DNA of 55,024 nt from NCBI GenBank assembly GCA_902530595.1, contig CACAAX010000010.1:1-55024 (forward strand), in the 5' to 3' direction. This document shows, piece after piece, positions 18,695 through 27,352 of the stretch. The position numbers and the translations under genes are program-made. The notes beneath the pieces were generated by a model. That model made no database searches. It saw only the letters and a program-made list of their open reading frames with translations, and was not told the origin of the DNA. Source of the stretch: an uncultured Alphaproteobacteria bacterium. Lineage in GTDB: Bacteria > Pseudomonadota > Alphaproteobacteria > Rhodobacterales > Rhodobacteraceae. How positions within the stretch are numbered: the stretch's first letter is position 1; every line of letters begins with the position of its first letter.

Positions 18695-19674
18695 TATTGT
18701 GTTGGAAACTGGTAAATAGGAATAGCGTTTATATAAAATAACCCTTTATTTAAGCTAAGCTTAATGGGAATTGCTTGTAGTTCATCAGTCCTTGCTGGGT
18801 TGTTGATGATTAAAAGCAAGTTGACAATATCTATAATGCTTCGAATTAATTCATTATCTGTTTTTATTTTTGCGAGCTTCTTTGGGCTAAGTTTTAAAAG
18901 ACAAGCAACATCTTCTTTAGTAGTCAGTTTAAACAAGTTTAGGGCAACCATATCATTGCAACTTAGCTTAAAAAATCCAATATTCATATCTAGTTTTTCT
19001 AACATTATGTTTTCGAGTTTTATTGGCTTATAAGGTGCTTCTCGGCTACTGGTAACACCATTTAATATTGAACCTTTAAGGATTAACTTATTTGGCTTTT
19101 CAGGATCTTTTTTATAAATTTCATCCAAAATGCTAACTCCTAAATTATCCGCTTGGAAATAAAAATCTAAATTCATTTGATCCGCATCCTTTAGCGCAAA
19201 AATCACTTCCTTAGCTTCAAGTATTTTAGTGTTTCTGTCGTCGGATAGTTGCCAATTTTCTTGTTCAGTGATTAACTTAAACTTACCAGAAAAAGGTCTG
19301 TTAGATATGCTGGCCTTCAATTTATTTGATGAGCTGTTGAATTTTGGATAGTCCATGTTGGTGACCATGGGTTTCTCTGAAAATAGAATAAAATCAGAAA
19401 AATTATAGATTAATCTTATAATTTCTAATTTCAGGAATTCCAATTTTATAGGAGTATTATTTAACTGGGATTGAAAATTCGACACTTTTATTCCAAATTT
19501 AAAAGGAAAGCCATCAGTTGTAATTTTTTCATCGCTTAAAGTTACTCCCCATTCATTACCTAAATGCTGTTTAAGCGCTTCTTTTTGAATATTTGCAGCT
19601 AGTGCCCATACCAAGTACAATGCAAATAAAAAAGCAAATAGAATTAGGGAAAAGGTATATATTTTTTTTTTCAT
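18691..19674 (-). CDS. DUF2125 domain-containing membrane-anchored protein
   Basis: Probable periplasmic protein with an N-terminal signal anchor (about residues 5-27, after MKKK). I recognise the DUF2125 pattern from the TTDGFPFKFGIKV segment and the following beta-rich repeats. DUF2125 genes sit beside tyrA in many alphaproteobacteria. The function is unknown, and the beta-rich layout recalls AsmA-like or LolA-like envelope proteins only loosely. Length is 327 residues. It is divergent from the stator-like pair, with 102 bases between. Confidence 0.7.
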   Translation of the reverse strand: MKKKIYTFSLILFAFLFALYLVWALAANIQKEALKQHLGNEWGVTLSDEKITTDGFPFKFGIKVSNFQSQLNNTPIKLEFLKLEIIRLIYNFSDFILFSEKPMVTNMDYPKFNSSSNKLKASISNRPFSGKFKLITEQENWQLSDDRNTKILEAKEVIFALKDADQMNLDFYFQADNLGVSILDEIYKKDPEKPNKLILKGSILNGVTSSREAPYKPIKLENIMLEKLDMNIGFFKLSCNDMVALNLFKLTTKEDVACLLKLSPKKLAKIKTDNELIRSIIDIVNLLLIINNPARTDELQAIPIKLSLNKGLFYINAIPIYQFPTQY

Positions 19675-19776
19675 AAAAATTTGGTATATGTGACTTTTAT
19701 TTGGATTAACAATGGTAATACTTTTTCAAGTGGCTAAGAACAATTAATATGACTTTAATAAATTTTTGGATAGATA

Positions 19777-21003
19777 TTGGCAAAAAAGAAAAAATACTCA
19801 CTCAAATTAGTAAAAGCTGAAACACAAGGGTTCAGCCAGCCTATACAACAAGTTGTATTAATGCTTATTTCGTTATTGTTAGTAATGGTGGGCAGTTATT
19901 TTATGTTCCCCTCTGTCGCGCCTATTTTTTTGTCTTCCCCATATTTAAATGGGGTCATCTTAACAGTTTTCTTTTTTGGGATTCTTTGTTGTTTTTGGCA
20001 AATATTTGTAATAATTGCAGCTGTAAACTGGGTCGAAAACTTTGCTCTGGATACGCCAGGTCATGAGTTCTCAGATCCTCCCAGATTGTTGATACCTCTG
20101 GCATCTTTATTAAAAGGAAAAAAAACAAAAACTATCCTAACCTCTAGTTCTTTAAACTCAATACTAGACTCGGTGGCGACTAGATTGAATGAGGCAAGAG
20201 ATCTAACACGATATGTTATTAATCTACTTATTTTTTTAGGTCTCTTGGGGACCTTTTATGGTCTCGCGATTACCGTTCCAGAGGTTGTCAACACTATAAA
20301 AAGTTTAGTGCCAAAAGAAGGGCAAACGGGGATAGAGGTTTTTGACAATTTAATGGCGGGTTTAGAAGGTCAACTTGGTGGTATGGGAACGGCATTTGCC
20401 TCATCTCTTCTGGGTTTGGCTGGTAGTTTAGTGGTTGGTCTTTTGGAGCTATTTGCAAACCATGGCCAAAACAGATTCTATATGCAACTAGAGGAATGGC
20501 TTTCATCTTTCACAAGTATAGGTATTTTTGGAGATACTGAAAATGTCGATGAGACAACCAATGATGGTAAAATAAGTCCAATTATATCAGCAGTGGGGGC
20601 ACAAATATCCGAGCTTGGACAAATGTTTGAAAAATCGATCGACAACAGCACTAAAACAAATCAACAAATAAATAGCTTATCTAAGGCTATAGAAGAGCTT
20701 GCTAGTTCGAAGGTTGTAGGCTCAAAGACAGTAACTAGTACTGATGGATTTGATAAAACCTCTATTGAGAGGTTGGTTTCTTCTCAACAAGATCTGAATA
20801 CATTAATTAAAGGACAGTTTGGGGAGAGGAGTACTCGAGATTTAGAGAACTTGACCCGTCTTAGGAATATTGAAGTGCAACTGTCAAGATTGGTTGATGA
20901 ATTGGCTAATGCGCGTCACGATGCCCTTTCAGAACTGAGATCAGATCTAGCTCAACTCAGTAAAGCGATAATTGATTTGGCAAGGAATAGCAGCAAGGGT
21001 TAA
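19777..21003 (+). CDS. MotA/TolQ/ExbB-family proton-channel-like membrane protein
   Basis: Probable A subunit of an ion-driven stator. Four hydrophobic segments lie at about residues 25-45, 58-84, 146-166 and 203-225. The third and fourth carry the superfamily motifs LGLLGTFYGLA and GMGTAFASSLLGL. A cytoplasmic loop (86-145) and a long, partly coiled C-terminal tail (230-408) make it larger than ExbB or TolQ. The start is TTG at 19777, since TAG lies two codons upstream and GGA sits six bases before it; the next ATG would delete the first membrane segment edge. It ends two bases before a MotB/OmpA-like gene. There are no flagellar, ton or tol genes nearby. Confidence 0.85.
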   Translation: MAKKKKYSLKLVKAETQGFSQPIQQVVLMLISLLLVMVGSYFMFPSVAPIFLSSPYLNGVILTVFFFGILCCFWQIFVIIAAVNWVENFALDTPGHEFSDPPRLLIPLASLLKGKKTKTILTSSSLNSILDSVATRLNEARDLTRYVINLLIFLGLLGTFYGLAITVPEVVNTIKSLVPKEGQTGIEVFDNLMAGLEGQLGGMGTAFASSLLGLAGSLVVGLLELFANHGQNRFYMQLEEWLSSFTSIGIFGDTENVDETTNDGKISPIISAVGAQISELGQMFEKSIDNSTKTNQQINSLSKAIEELASSKVVGSKTVTSTDGFDKTSIERLVSSQQDLNTLIKGQFGERSTRDLENLTRLRNIEVQLSRLVDELANARHDALSELRSDLAQLSKAIIDLARNSSKG

Positions 21004-21005
21004 CT

Positions 21006-22688
21006 ATGCTTACCAGGAGGAGTGGAGAGCGATTTACTACCAATATATGGCCTGGATTTGTAGATGCTATGACGGCCATATTGTTAATCTTAATGTTTAT
21101 ACTATCAATATTTATGATAGTTCAATCAGTTTTACGAGATACAATCTCTTCTCAAAAAATTGAACTCGATGAGCAGCAAACGGAGCTTTCACAATTAGGG
21201 AATAACCTTGAGGATTTGAGAAACCAATTGGGGATGCTAAGAACTGAGAAGTCAAATTTGCAAACCTTATCAAGCGAGCAACAGGCCAAACTGACTAGGC
21301 AAGAGGCTCAGTTACAAGAAAAAATAAATCTACTCACAAAATTACGAAACGATATGACAATTGCAGAAGCGAAAATAACAGATTTCAAATCCCAAGTTGC
21401 GTCATTGATAGCTAAACGTTTAGAGCTTAATGAAAATCTAAAACTTGAGATGGAAAAAACATCTAGAGAGATTTCAAACAGGGAAGCTGCGGAGTTAGCT
21501 TTAGCCGCTGCGAGAGAAACCATTAGTCAAAAAATTTCTAAAGAAAAAATGATGGCTGCATCTAATGAAGCTTTGGAACTATTAGTAAAAAAATTAAAAT
21601 TTGAAAATCAGTCACTGGAAAGCTTAACGGAGGAAAAGGAATTTGAGCTCAGTAGGGTCAAAGAAAAGATAGAAGCGATTAATAAGGATTTGACTGATGC
21701 AGAGAAGCAGCGAGTACTGGAACAGTATGCGATAAGAAATTTACAAGAAAGTCTAATGGAGAAAAAGGAAGAGTTAGCCCTAATAACCCTTACTATTGAG
21801 CAAGAAAGAAAAAAAGCGCTAGAAACACTAAAGCTATTGGCCGCTTCGAGAGAGGCGCAAAGGATCTTAAAAGAACGGGCTGATAAATTTGAGAAAGAAT
21901 TGTCCGGAAATGATAACATTATGAGGGAAAAGGATTTAGCTTTGAGGGAAGCTAGGCTGAGATTGAGTGTTCAGGAGGAAAAAGAAAAAGCTTCAATGCA
22001 AGAGGTAGCTAATCTAACACTGCAAACTAATTCCCTTAAAGAGAGACTGAAGGAATTAACAGAGATATTAGATACAACTATCGAAAAGGATTTTTCTAAT
22101 AATGTAGAAATTAAGTCACTAGGAGCAAAATTAAATGCTGCCCTAGCAAAAGTTGCATCTGAACAAAAAATAAGAGCTGAGCTAGAAGAAAAGGAGCGAA
22201 AGAGATTAGAAAATGAAACGAAGAACCTGCGAGAATATAGATCTGTCTTTTTTGGGAGATTAAAAAAGATCCTTGGAGACATTGACGGTATCGATGTTGT
22301 TGGTGATAGATTTGTTTTTTCTTCTGAAGTTTTATTTGATAGAGGTTCTGCTGATATCGGGTTGGAGGGTAAACTTCAGTTGGATACTATATCAAATGTA
22401 CTTAAAGATATTTCGCAAAAGATTCCTGAGGATATAAATTGGGTTCTTAGAGTAGACGGTCATACTGATAAAACGCCGGTTAGTCAGAACAGCATTTTTA
22501 AGGATAATTGGGAATTAAGCCAGGCTAGGTCGCTCTCTGTAGTTAAGTATATGATAAGCAAACACGAAATAGATCCCAAAAGAATGTCTGCTGCAGGTTT
22601 CGGAGAGCATCAGCCAATTTCCTTCTCCGACTCAAAAGAGGATCTCGCAAAAAACAGGCGGATAGAATTCAAGTTAACAGAGCGATAA
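21006..22688 (+). CDS. MotB/OmpA-like peptidoglycan-binding stator subunit with long coiled coil
   Basis: Probable B subunit of the preceding channel protein. One membrane helix lies at about residues 19-41 and begins with Asp20 in FVDAMTAILL, the position of the proton-carrying aspartate in MotB/ExbD-type subunits. Residues about 45-410 are almost entirely charged heptad-like helix. Residues 425-560 form an OmpA domain with VDGHTD (484-488) and NWELSQAR ending in Arg508, the peptidoglycan-contact motif. The tail should be periplasmic. The family occurs in alphaproteobacteria as a generic peptidoglycan-binding protein. The stop TAA abuts the clpA stop directly. The exact role is unknown. Confidence 0.87.
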   Translation: MLTRRSGERFTTNIWPGFVDAMTAILLILMFILSIFMIVQSVLRDTISSQKIELDEQQTELSQLGNNLEDLRNQLGMLRTEKSNLQTLSSEQQAKLTRQEAQLQEKINLLTKLRNDMTIAEAKITDFKSQVASLIAKRLELNENLKLEMEKTSREISNREAAELALAAARETISQKISKEKMMAASNEALELLVKKLKFENQSLESLTEEKEFELSRVKEKIEAINKDLTDAEKQRVLEQYAIRNLQESLMEKKEELALITLTIEQERKKALETLKLLAASREAQRILKERADKFEKELSGNDNIMREKDLALREARLRLSVQEEKEKASMQEVANLTLQTNSLKERLKELTEILDTTIEKDFSNNVEIKSLGAKLNAALAKVASEQKIRAELEEKERKRLENETKNLREYRSVFFGRLKKILGDIDGIDVVGDRFVFSSEVLFDRGSADIGLEGKLQLDTISNVLKDISQKIPEDINWVLRVDGHTDKTPVSQNSIFKDNWELSQARSLSVVKYMISKHEIDPKRMSAAGFGEHQPISFSDSKEDLAKNRRIEFKLTER

Positions 22689-25001
22689 TTATGAGAGAAT
22701 ATTAGCTTTTACTTTCTTCGATTGTCTTTCGCTTAAAGGTTTAAACGCTAAATCAAGCTTGTTTTTATTTATGGATAATTTTACTATCCCGCCTTTTTTC
22801 AGCTCTCCAAAAAGCAATTCTTCAGACAGTGGCTTTTTGATATGCTCTTGAATCTTTCTAGCTATAGGCCTTGCCCCCATTTTTTCGTCATAGCCTTCGT
22901 CTGCCAACCATTTCAGCGTATCATCAGAGAACTCAATGGTAACATTTCTCTCTATAAGCTGGCCTTCTAGTTGTAATATAAACTTTTCCACAACTTGCAT
23001 AATTATATCAAGAGAAAGAGAATTAAACGTAATTACTGAATCCAATCTGTTCCTAAACTCGGGAGTGAACATTTTTACAATCGCTGCGTCTGCTTCCCCC
23101 TCTCTTTTAGTTCGATTAAATCCAATTGCCTCTTTCGCTTGCTCGCTGGCGCCAGCATTTGAGGTCATAACGAGAATTACATTTCTAAAGTCAACCGATT
23201 TGCCATTATGGTCTGTAAGTTTTCCATGATCCATAACCTGCAGTAAAATGTTAAATACATCTGGATGAGCTTTTTCTATCTCGTCTAGTAAAAGAACACA
23301 ATAAGGTTGTTGATCAACGCCATCAGTAAGTAAACCTCCTTGGTCAAAGCCTACGTAACCCGGAGGAGCTCCTATGAGACGAGAAACAGAATGCTTTTCC
23401 ATGTACTCTGACATATCGAACCTGAGCATAGAGATACCTAAAACATCCGCCAATTGCTTACATACTTCTGTTTTTCCTACGCCTGTAGGCCCAGCAAATA
23501 GATAGCATCCAATTGGTTTCTCAGGCTCGCGTAAACCCGCTCTGGATAGCTTAATCGACGAAGAAAGCATCTCTATGGCGGTATCTTGTCCAAAAACAAC
23601 TCTTTTTAGTGATTTTTCCAAATCTTTTAATACTTCTGAGTCGTTTTTTGAAATGCGTTTGGAAGGTATTCGCGCAATTTTTGAAATTATTTCTTCTATC
23701 TCCTTAACTCCAATTACTTTTTTCTTTTTGCTAGACGGTAATAAGCTTTGAGCTGCGCCAGCCTCATCAATAACATCAATGGCCTTATCGGGAAGTTTCC
23801 TGTCATGAATGTATTTATTTGCGAGTTCGACGGCAGTCTTGAGGCATTCATTTGAATATTTTATTTTATGGTGTTCTTCAAAGTATTGTTTGAGCCCATT
23901 CAATATTTTAATACTATCCTCCGTAGATGGTTCAACAACATCAATTTTTTGAAAACGTCTAGCTAGAGCTCTATCTTTTTCAAAGTGATTTCTATACTCT
24001 TTATAGGTTGTCGATCCCATACATCTAAGTGTGCCACTTTGAAGTGATGGCTTTAATAGATTTGATGCGTCCATAGCGCCGCCTGAGGTTGCACCTGCTC
24101 CAATAACAGTGTGAATTTCATCTATAAACAAAACTGCCTTAGGGTCTTTTTCTAATTCTTTCATAACCAACTTTAAGCGCTCTTCAAAATCACCTCTGTA
24201 ACGTGTACCAGCAAGTAGAGCTCCCATATCTAGCGAATAAATAGTTGACCCTTTTAAAATGTCGGGAGTCTGATCAGAAATTACTTTCCGTGCTAAACCC
24301 TCTGCTATAGCTGTTTTACCGACGCCGGGGTCTCCAACAAGTATGGGGTTATTTTTCCTTCTTCTACAAAGAATTTGGATACATCTTTCAACCTCTAAAT
24401 TTCTCCCGATTAGCGGGTCAATATCACCGGTTTTAGATTTTTCATTAAGGTTTACACAGTATTTAGAGAGAGCGGTTTCCTTTTCAGGGTTAATGTTGGT
24501 ATTTTCAGATCTATCCTTTTGATCTCCTTCGTCAATTTCTTTTGTTTCTTCATAGTTTGGGTTTTTTGATACTCCATGCGCTATAAAATTTACTGCGTCA
24601 TACCTAGTCATTTGTTGCTCTTGAAGAAAAAATGCTGCGTGACTTTCCCTTTCTGCAAAAATTGCCACCAAAACATTAGCTCCAGTTACTTCATTTCTTC
24701 CTGAACTTTGCACATGAATCGCAGCTCTTTGTATTACTCGTTGAAAACCAGTTGTTGGAACGGCCTCACTACCTTCGACCTCAGTAACTAAACTCCCTAA
24801 CTCATTATTCAGAAAGTTCTCAATATTGCCTCTTAGTAAGTCTATATTTACGTTGCATGCATTTAAAACATTTGACGCGTCTTTCTCATCGAGAAGCGCA
24901 AGTAATAAATGTTCCAATGTAGCCAGTTCATGATTTCTTTCATTTGCCAACTTTAAAGCGCTATGGATACTTTTCTCGAGTGAACTTGAAAATGACGGCA
25001 T
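22689..25001 (-). CDS. clpA: ATP-dependent Clp protease ATP-binding subunit ClpA
   Basis: AAA+ unfoldase that feeds ClpP. It has an N-domain with two repeats (about residues 1-145) and two AAA modules with P-loops GDPGVGKT and GPTGVGKT. The middle domain is absent, as expected for ClpA (770 residues) and unlike ClpB. An IGF tripeptide in the second module is the ClpP-docking loop. The adaptor gene clpS, often directly upstream, is not here: the upstream 68 bases lead straight to gloB. Its stop directly abuts that of the convergent MotB-like gene. Confidence 0.95.
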   Translation of the reverse strand: MPSFSSSLEKSIHSALKLANERNHELATLEHLLLALLDEKDASNVLNACNVNIDLLRGNIENFLNNELGSLVTEVEGSEAVPTTGFQRVIQRAAIHVQSSGRNEVTGANVLVAIFAERESHAAFFLQEQQMTRYDAVNFIAHGVSKNPNYEETKEIDEGDQKDRSENTNINPEKETALSKYCVNLNEKSKTGDIDPLIGRNLEVERCIQILCRRRKNNPILVGDPGVGKTAIAEGLARKVISDQTPDILKGSTIYSLDMGALLAGTRYRGDFEERLKLVMKELEKDPKAVLFIDEIHTVIGAGATSGGAMDASNLLKPSLQSGTLRCMGSTTYKEYRNHFEKDRALARRFQKIDVVEPSTEDSIKILNGLKQYFEEHHKIKYSNECLKTAVELANKYIHDRKLPDKAIDVIDEAGAAQSLLPSSKKKKVIGVKEIEEIISKIARIPSKRISKNDSEVLKDLEKSLKRVVFGQDTAIEMLSSSIKLSRAGLREPEKPIGCYLFAGPTGVGKTEVCKQLADVLGISMLRFDMSEYMEKHSVSRLIGAPPGYVGFDQGGLLTDGVDQQPYCVLLLDEIEKAHPDVFNILLQVMDHGKLTDHNGKSVDFRNVILVMTSNAGASEQAKEAIGFNRTKREGEADAAIVKMFTPEFRNRLDSVITFNSLSLDIIMQVVEKFILQLEGQLIERNVTIEFSDDTLKWLADEGYDEKMGARPIARKIQEHIKKPLSEELLFGELKKGGIVKLSINKNKLDLAFKPLSERQSKKVKANILS

Positions 25002-25069
25002 CTTAATCCTTTCTAATTAAAGTCTTAGACTATATATATACTCATTAAAACTAAAATCCTAAAAAATTA

Positions 25070-25834
25070 TCAAAAGTTATCTTTCAGAGCCCTTATTTTT
25101 GCAAATCTAGAGACTGGATCAGTGGCTACTGTATCGATATTCTCTAGAATTGATGCCTCACTTTCTCTAAGAAATGGATTGGTTTCCAATTCCTCTTCTA
25201 ATTTAGAAGGAACTGTGGGAATGCCTTTTGCAATACTATTCAATACTCTGATCTTCCTAGCTTTTAATTTCTCATTTTGTGGATCTACAGATAAAGCAAA
25301 CTCTATGTTTGATTTTGTATACTCATGTCCTGAATAAATCATAATATCTTTGGGAAGTTGTTTAAGTTTTTTTAGGCTTTTCCACATGTCTTCCGGCGTT
25401 CCTTCGAATAATCTTCCACAGCCCATTACCATCAATGAGTCACCACTAAATAATGCTTTGTCCTCCATCAAACCGTAAGCAATGTGACCTATCGTGTGGC
25501 CATCAACATCATAAACTTCAAATGTTTTTGACCCGATTTTTAATTGTTTCCCCTCTTCTACTTCAATGTCTAGTGGTGGAAGCCTGTGTTTATCCCTTTT
25601 CGCTCCAATAACTTTTGGTGAATATTTTATTTTTAAGTAATTTATGCCATCTATGTGGTCATTATGGTGATGAGTAATAAGTATAGCATCGAGGCTCAGA
25701 GCTTTTTTATCTAGATACGTTTCTATGGGTCCATGCTCAGGTGCATCAACCAAAATATTCTTGTTTGTTTTCTCATCTCTTATAAGATAAGCATAATTAT
25801 CTGAGAGGCAGGGAATAATTTCAATCAAAGACAT
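25070..25834 (-). CDS. gloB: Hydroxyacylglutathione hydrolase (glyoxalase II)
   Basis: Metallo-beta-lactamase-fold enzyme that hydrolyses S-D-lactoylglutathione in methylglyoxal detoxification. The dinuclear metal motif THHHNDH is at residues 54-60 and a DGHTIGH segment supplies further ligands. The start is the ATG at 25834, giving the typical MSLIEIIPCLSDNYAYL opening, with AAGGA ten bases upstream; an in-frame TTG at 25858 is less likely. It is divergent from a methyltransferase gene, an arrangement seen in other alphaproteobacteria. Confidence 0.94.
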   Translation of the reverse strand: MSLIEIIPCLSDNYAYLIRDEKTNKNILVDAPEHGPIETYLDKKALSLDAILITHHHNDHIDGINYLKIKYSPKVIGAKRDKHRLPPLDIEVEEGKQLKIGSKTFEVYDVDGHTIGHIAYGLMEDKALFSGDSLMVMGCGRLFEGTPEDMWKSLKKLKQLPKDIMIYSGHEYTKSNIEFALSVDPQNEKLKARKIRVLNSIAKGIPTVPSKLEEELETNPFLRESEASILENIDTVATDPVSRFAKIRALKDNF

Positions 25835-25913
25835 GTTTAGCGGATCCTTTTTTATCAACAGCGCCTTATACTAGCAATAATTTGACAGATTTAGCAATAT
25901 CGGAAAATTAACA

Positions 25914-26660
25914 ATGAGATTGGATGTTATTCAATTAAAAGAGTTTTATAGTGGCACCGAACTTGGAAGAACGACGAAGCAATTAATAAACAGAGTTTTA
26001 GAAAAAAAAGTTGACCCCAAAAATGGCTCTTTGACAGTTGGTTTTGGTTTCGCGTGTCCATTTCTCGAAAACAAAATGAAAGATAGGGAAAATAAAAATT
26101 TTCTTTTGTTGATGCCAAGTGAACAAGGTGTTATCCCATGGCCTGAAAAGTCGAAAAGTGTAACGGCTCTGGTTGATGAAGTGTCTTGGCCCATAAATAC
26201 TTCCGCAGCAGATTTAATTTTAATATCGCATGGTTTAGAAGTTAGTGATAATCAAGATCTTTTGCTACAAGAAGTACTTCGTGTATTAAAAGACAGCGGG
26301 AAACTAATTATTCTGGTGCCTAATAGAACAGGCTTTTGGGCAAGGTCTGACAGTACTCCCTTCGGGTATGGGAAGCCCTATTCTATATCGCAATTAACTG
26401 CATTACTCCAAAAAAACCAGTTTCAAATTGATAGTATAACGCCCAGTTTATATGGTTTTCCTGCAAAAAAAGGTTATTGGCTTAAGTCTTTATTGCTCTG
26501 GGAAAAAGTGGGTAAAAAGCTAAATAGTTTCTTTTTGGGAGGTCTTCTTGTTGTAGAGGCAAAAAAAAATGTTTTCGCGGTGAAGAGCGTAAAGTCGTCC
26601 AAGTCAGGGAGATATTTCAGCTCAGTCAGGGTCCCTGTGTCAACAATGTCTAGATCTTAA
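25914..26660 (+). CDS. Class I SAM-dependent methyltransferase, substrate unknown
   Basis: Rossmann-type methyltransferase of the Methyltransf_11 kind. The opening FYSGTELGRTTKQLI followed by the glycine-containing VGFGFACPF stands for motif I. A later ISHGLEV and LLQEVLRVLKDSGKLIILVPNR is the usual post-motif II/III region. Length is 248 residues. The methyl acceptor cannot be told from sequence. It is divergent from gloB, and the two are frequently neighbours in alphaproteobacteria, which suggests but does not prove a functional tie. The C-terminus is basic and serine-rich. Confidence 0.8.
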   Translation: MRLDVIQLKEFYSGTELGRTTKQLINRVLEKKVDPKNGSLTVGFGFACPFLENKMKDRENKNFLLLMPSEQGVIPWPEKSKSVTALVDEVSWPINTSAADLILISHGLEVSDNQDLLLQEVLRVLKDSGKLIILVPNRTGFWARSDSTPFGYGKPYSISQLTALLQKNQFQIDSITPSLYGFPAKKGYWLKSLLLWEKVGKKLNSFFLGGLLVVEAKKNVFAVKSVKSSKSGRYFSSVRVPVSTMSRS

Positions 26661-26690
26661 GGTCAAAAATTTGAAAAAAAATTAAAAAAG

Positions 26691-26724
26691 AGCAACCAAC
26701 AACTTGTCATAGTTGTTCTGCTCT
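26691..26724. promoter_or_regulatory. Imperfect palindrome/hairpin upstream of the atp operon
   Basis: GAGCA (26691-26695) pairs with TGCTC (26720-26724), and AACAAC (26699-26704) pairs with GTTGTT (26713-26718). An internal loop lies between the stems and the apical loop has eight bases. An A-rich tract precedes it on the plus strand, so the minus strand reads as hairpin plus T-tract, a leftward terminator; in the plus direction the T content after it is weak. TTGTCA at 26705-26710, within the loop, is also a fair -35 candidate for atpH. It could be a terminator, an operator or part of the promoter. Confidence 0.45.
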
Positions 26725-26789
26725 GTTATTTAAAGAATGCAGTCATTTTACAATATCTACCGTACAAAACTCAATAAAAGGTGATAAGT

Positions 26790-27347
26790 TTGCAAGAAAT
26801 TAGTGAGATAAACTCAAAGCCATCAGCAAGGTATGCACTTGCCTTATTTTCTTTGTGCCAGGAAGACAAGACTGATAATGAGATAGAAGAACACGTGCTT
26901 AATCTTCTACAGATATTGAAATCAGGTAACGGATTGAATTCTTTTTTAAGAAACCCAACTTTTTCCTCAAGTGATCAGGAAAATGTGTTTAAATCTGTAA
27001 GTAGAAAAATAAAGCTGCCTCAACACCTTCACAATACAGTTTGTCTAATGATAAGGAAGGGGCGGGGTTATGATCTAGTAAATTTTAGCGAGGATTTCTT
27101 AAAGCTATGTTCAGTCAGTAAAAATGAGCTTACAGTTCGTATTAGAACTGCAAAAAAAGTAAGTGATATAAAAATAGAAGAATTAAAAAAATCCATAGAA
27201 AAGATTACAAAGCGTGTTGTAAGGCTTGAGTCAGAAAATGATCCCAATATAATTGCCGGGATTGAACTTAAAGTTGGATCATTTCTGTTTAACTCAAGTA
27301 TAAATTCGAAACTTGAAAGTATGAAAAATATTTTGAAAAGAGGTTGA
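26790..27347 (+). CDS. atpH: ATP synthase F1 subunit delta
   Basis: Stalk subunit linking F1 to the b subunits. Recognised by the N-terminal [12 protein letters not shown] and the C-terminal [21 protein letters not shown] segment of the OSCP/delta family. I place the start at TTG 26790 because AAGGTGA ends six bases before it; GTG at 26781 would lie inside that ribosome site. About 185 residues, normal. It is the first gene of atpHAGDC. The F0 genes are not in the window, as in other alphaproteobacteria where F0 and F1 form separate operons. Confidence 0.92.
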   Translation: MQEISEINSKPSARYALALFSLCQEDKTDNEIEEHVLNLLQILKSGNGLNSFLRNPTFSSSDQENVFKSVSRKIKLPQHLHNTVCLMIRKGRGYDLVNFSEDFLKLCSVSKNELTVRIRTAKKVSDIKIEELKKSIEKITKRVVRLESENDPNIIAGIELKVGSFLFNSSINSKLESMKNILKRG

Positions 27348-27352
27348 CTACT

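Noticed and set aside
19777-22688. The stator-like pair as a Zorya defence system.
   Set aside because: ZorC, ZorD or ZorE-like genes are absent, the long coil is on the B subunit, and the neighbours are core genes.
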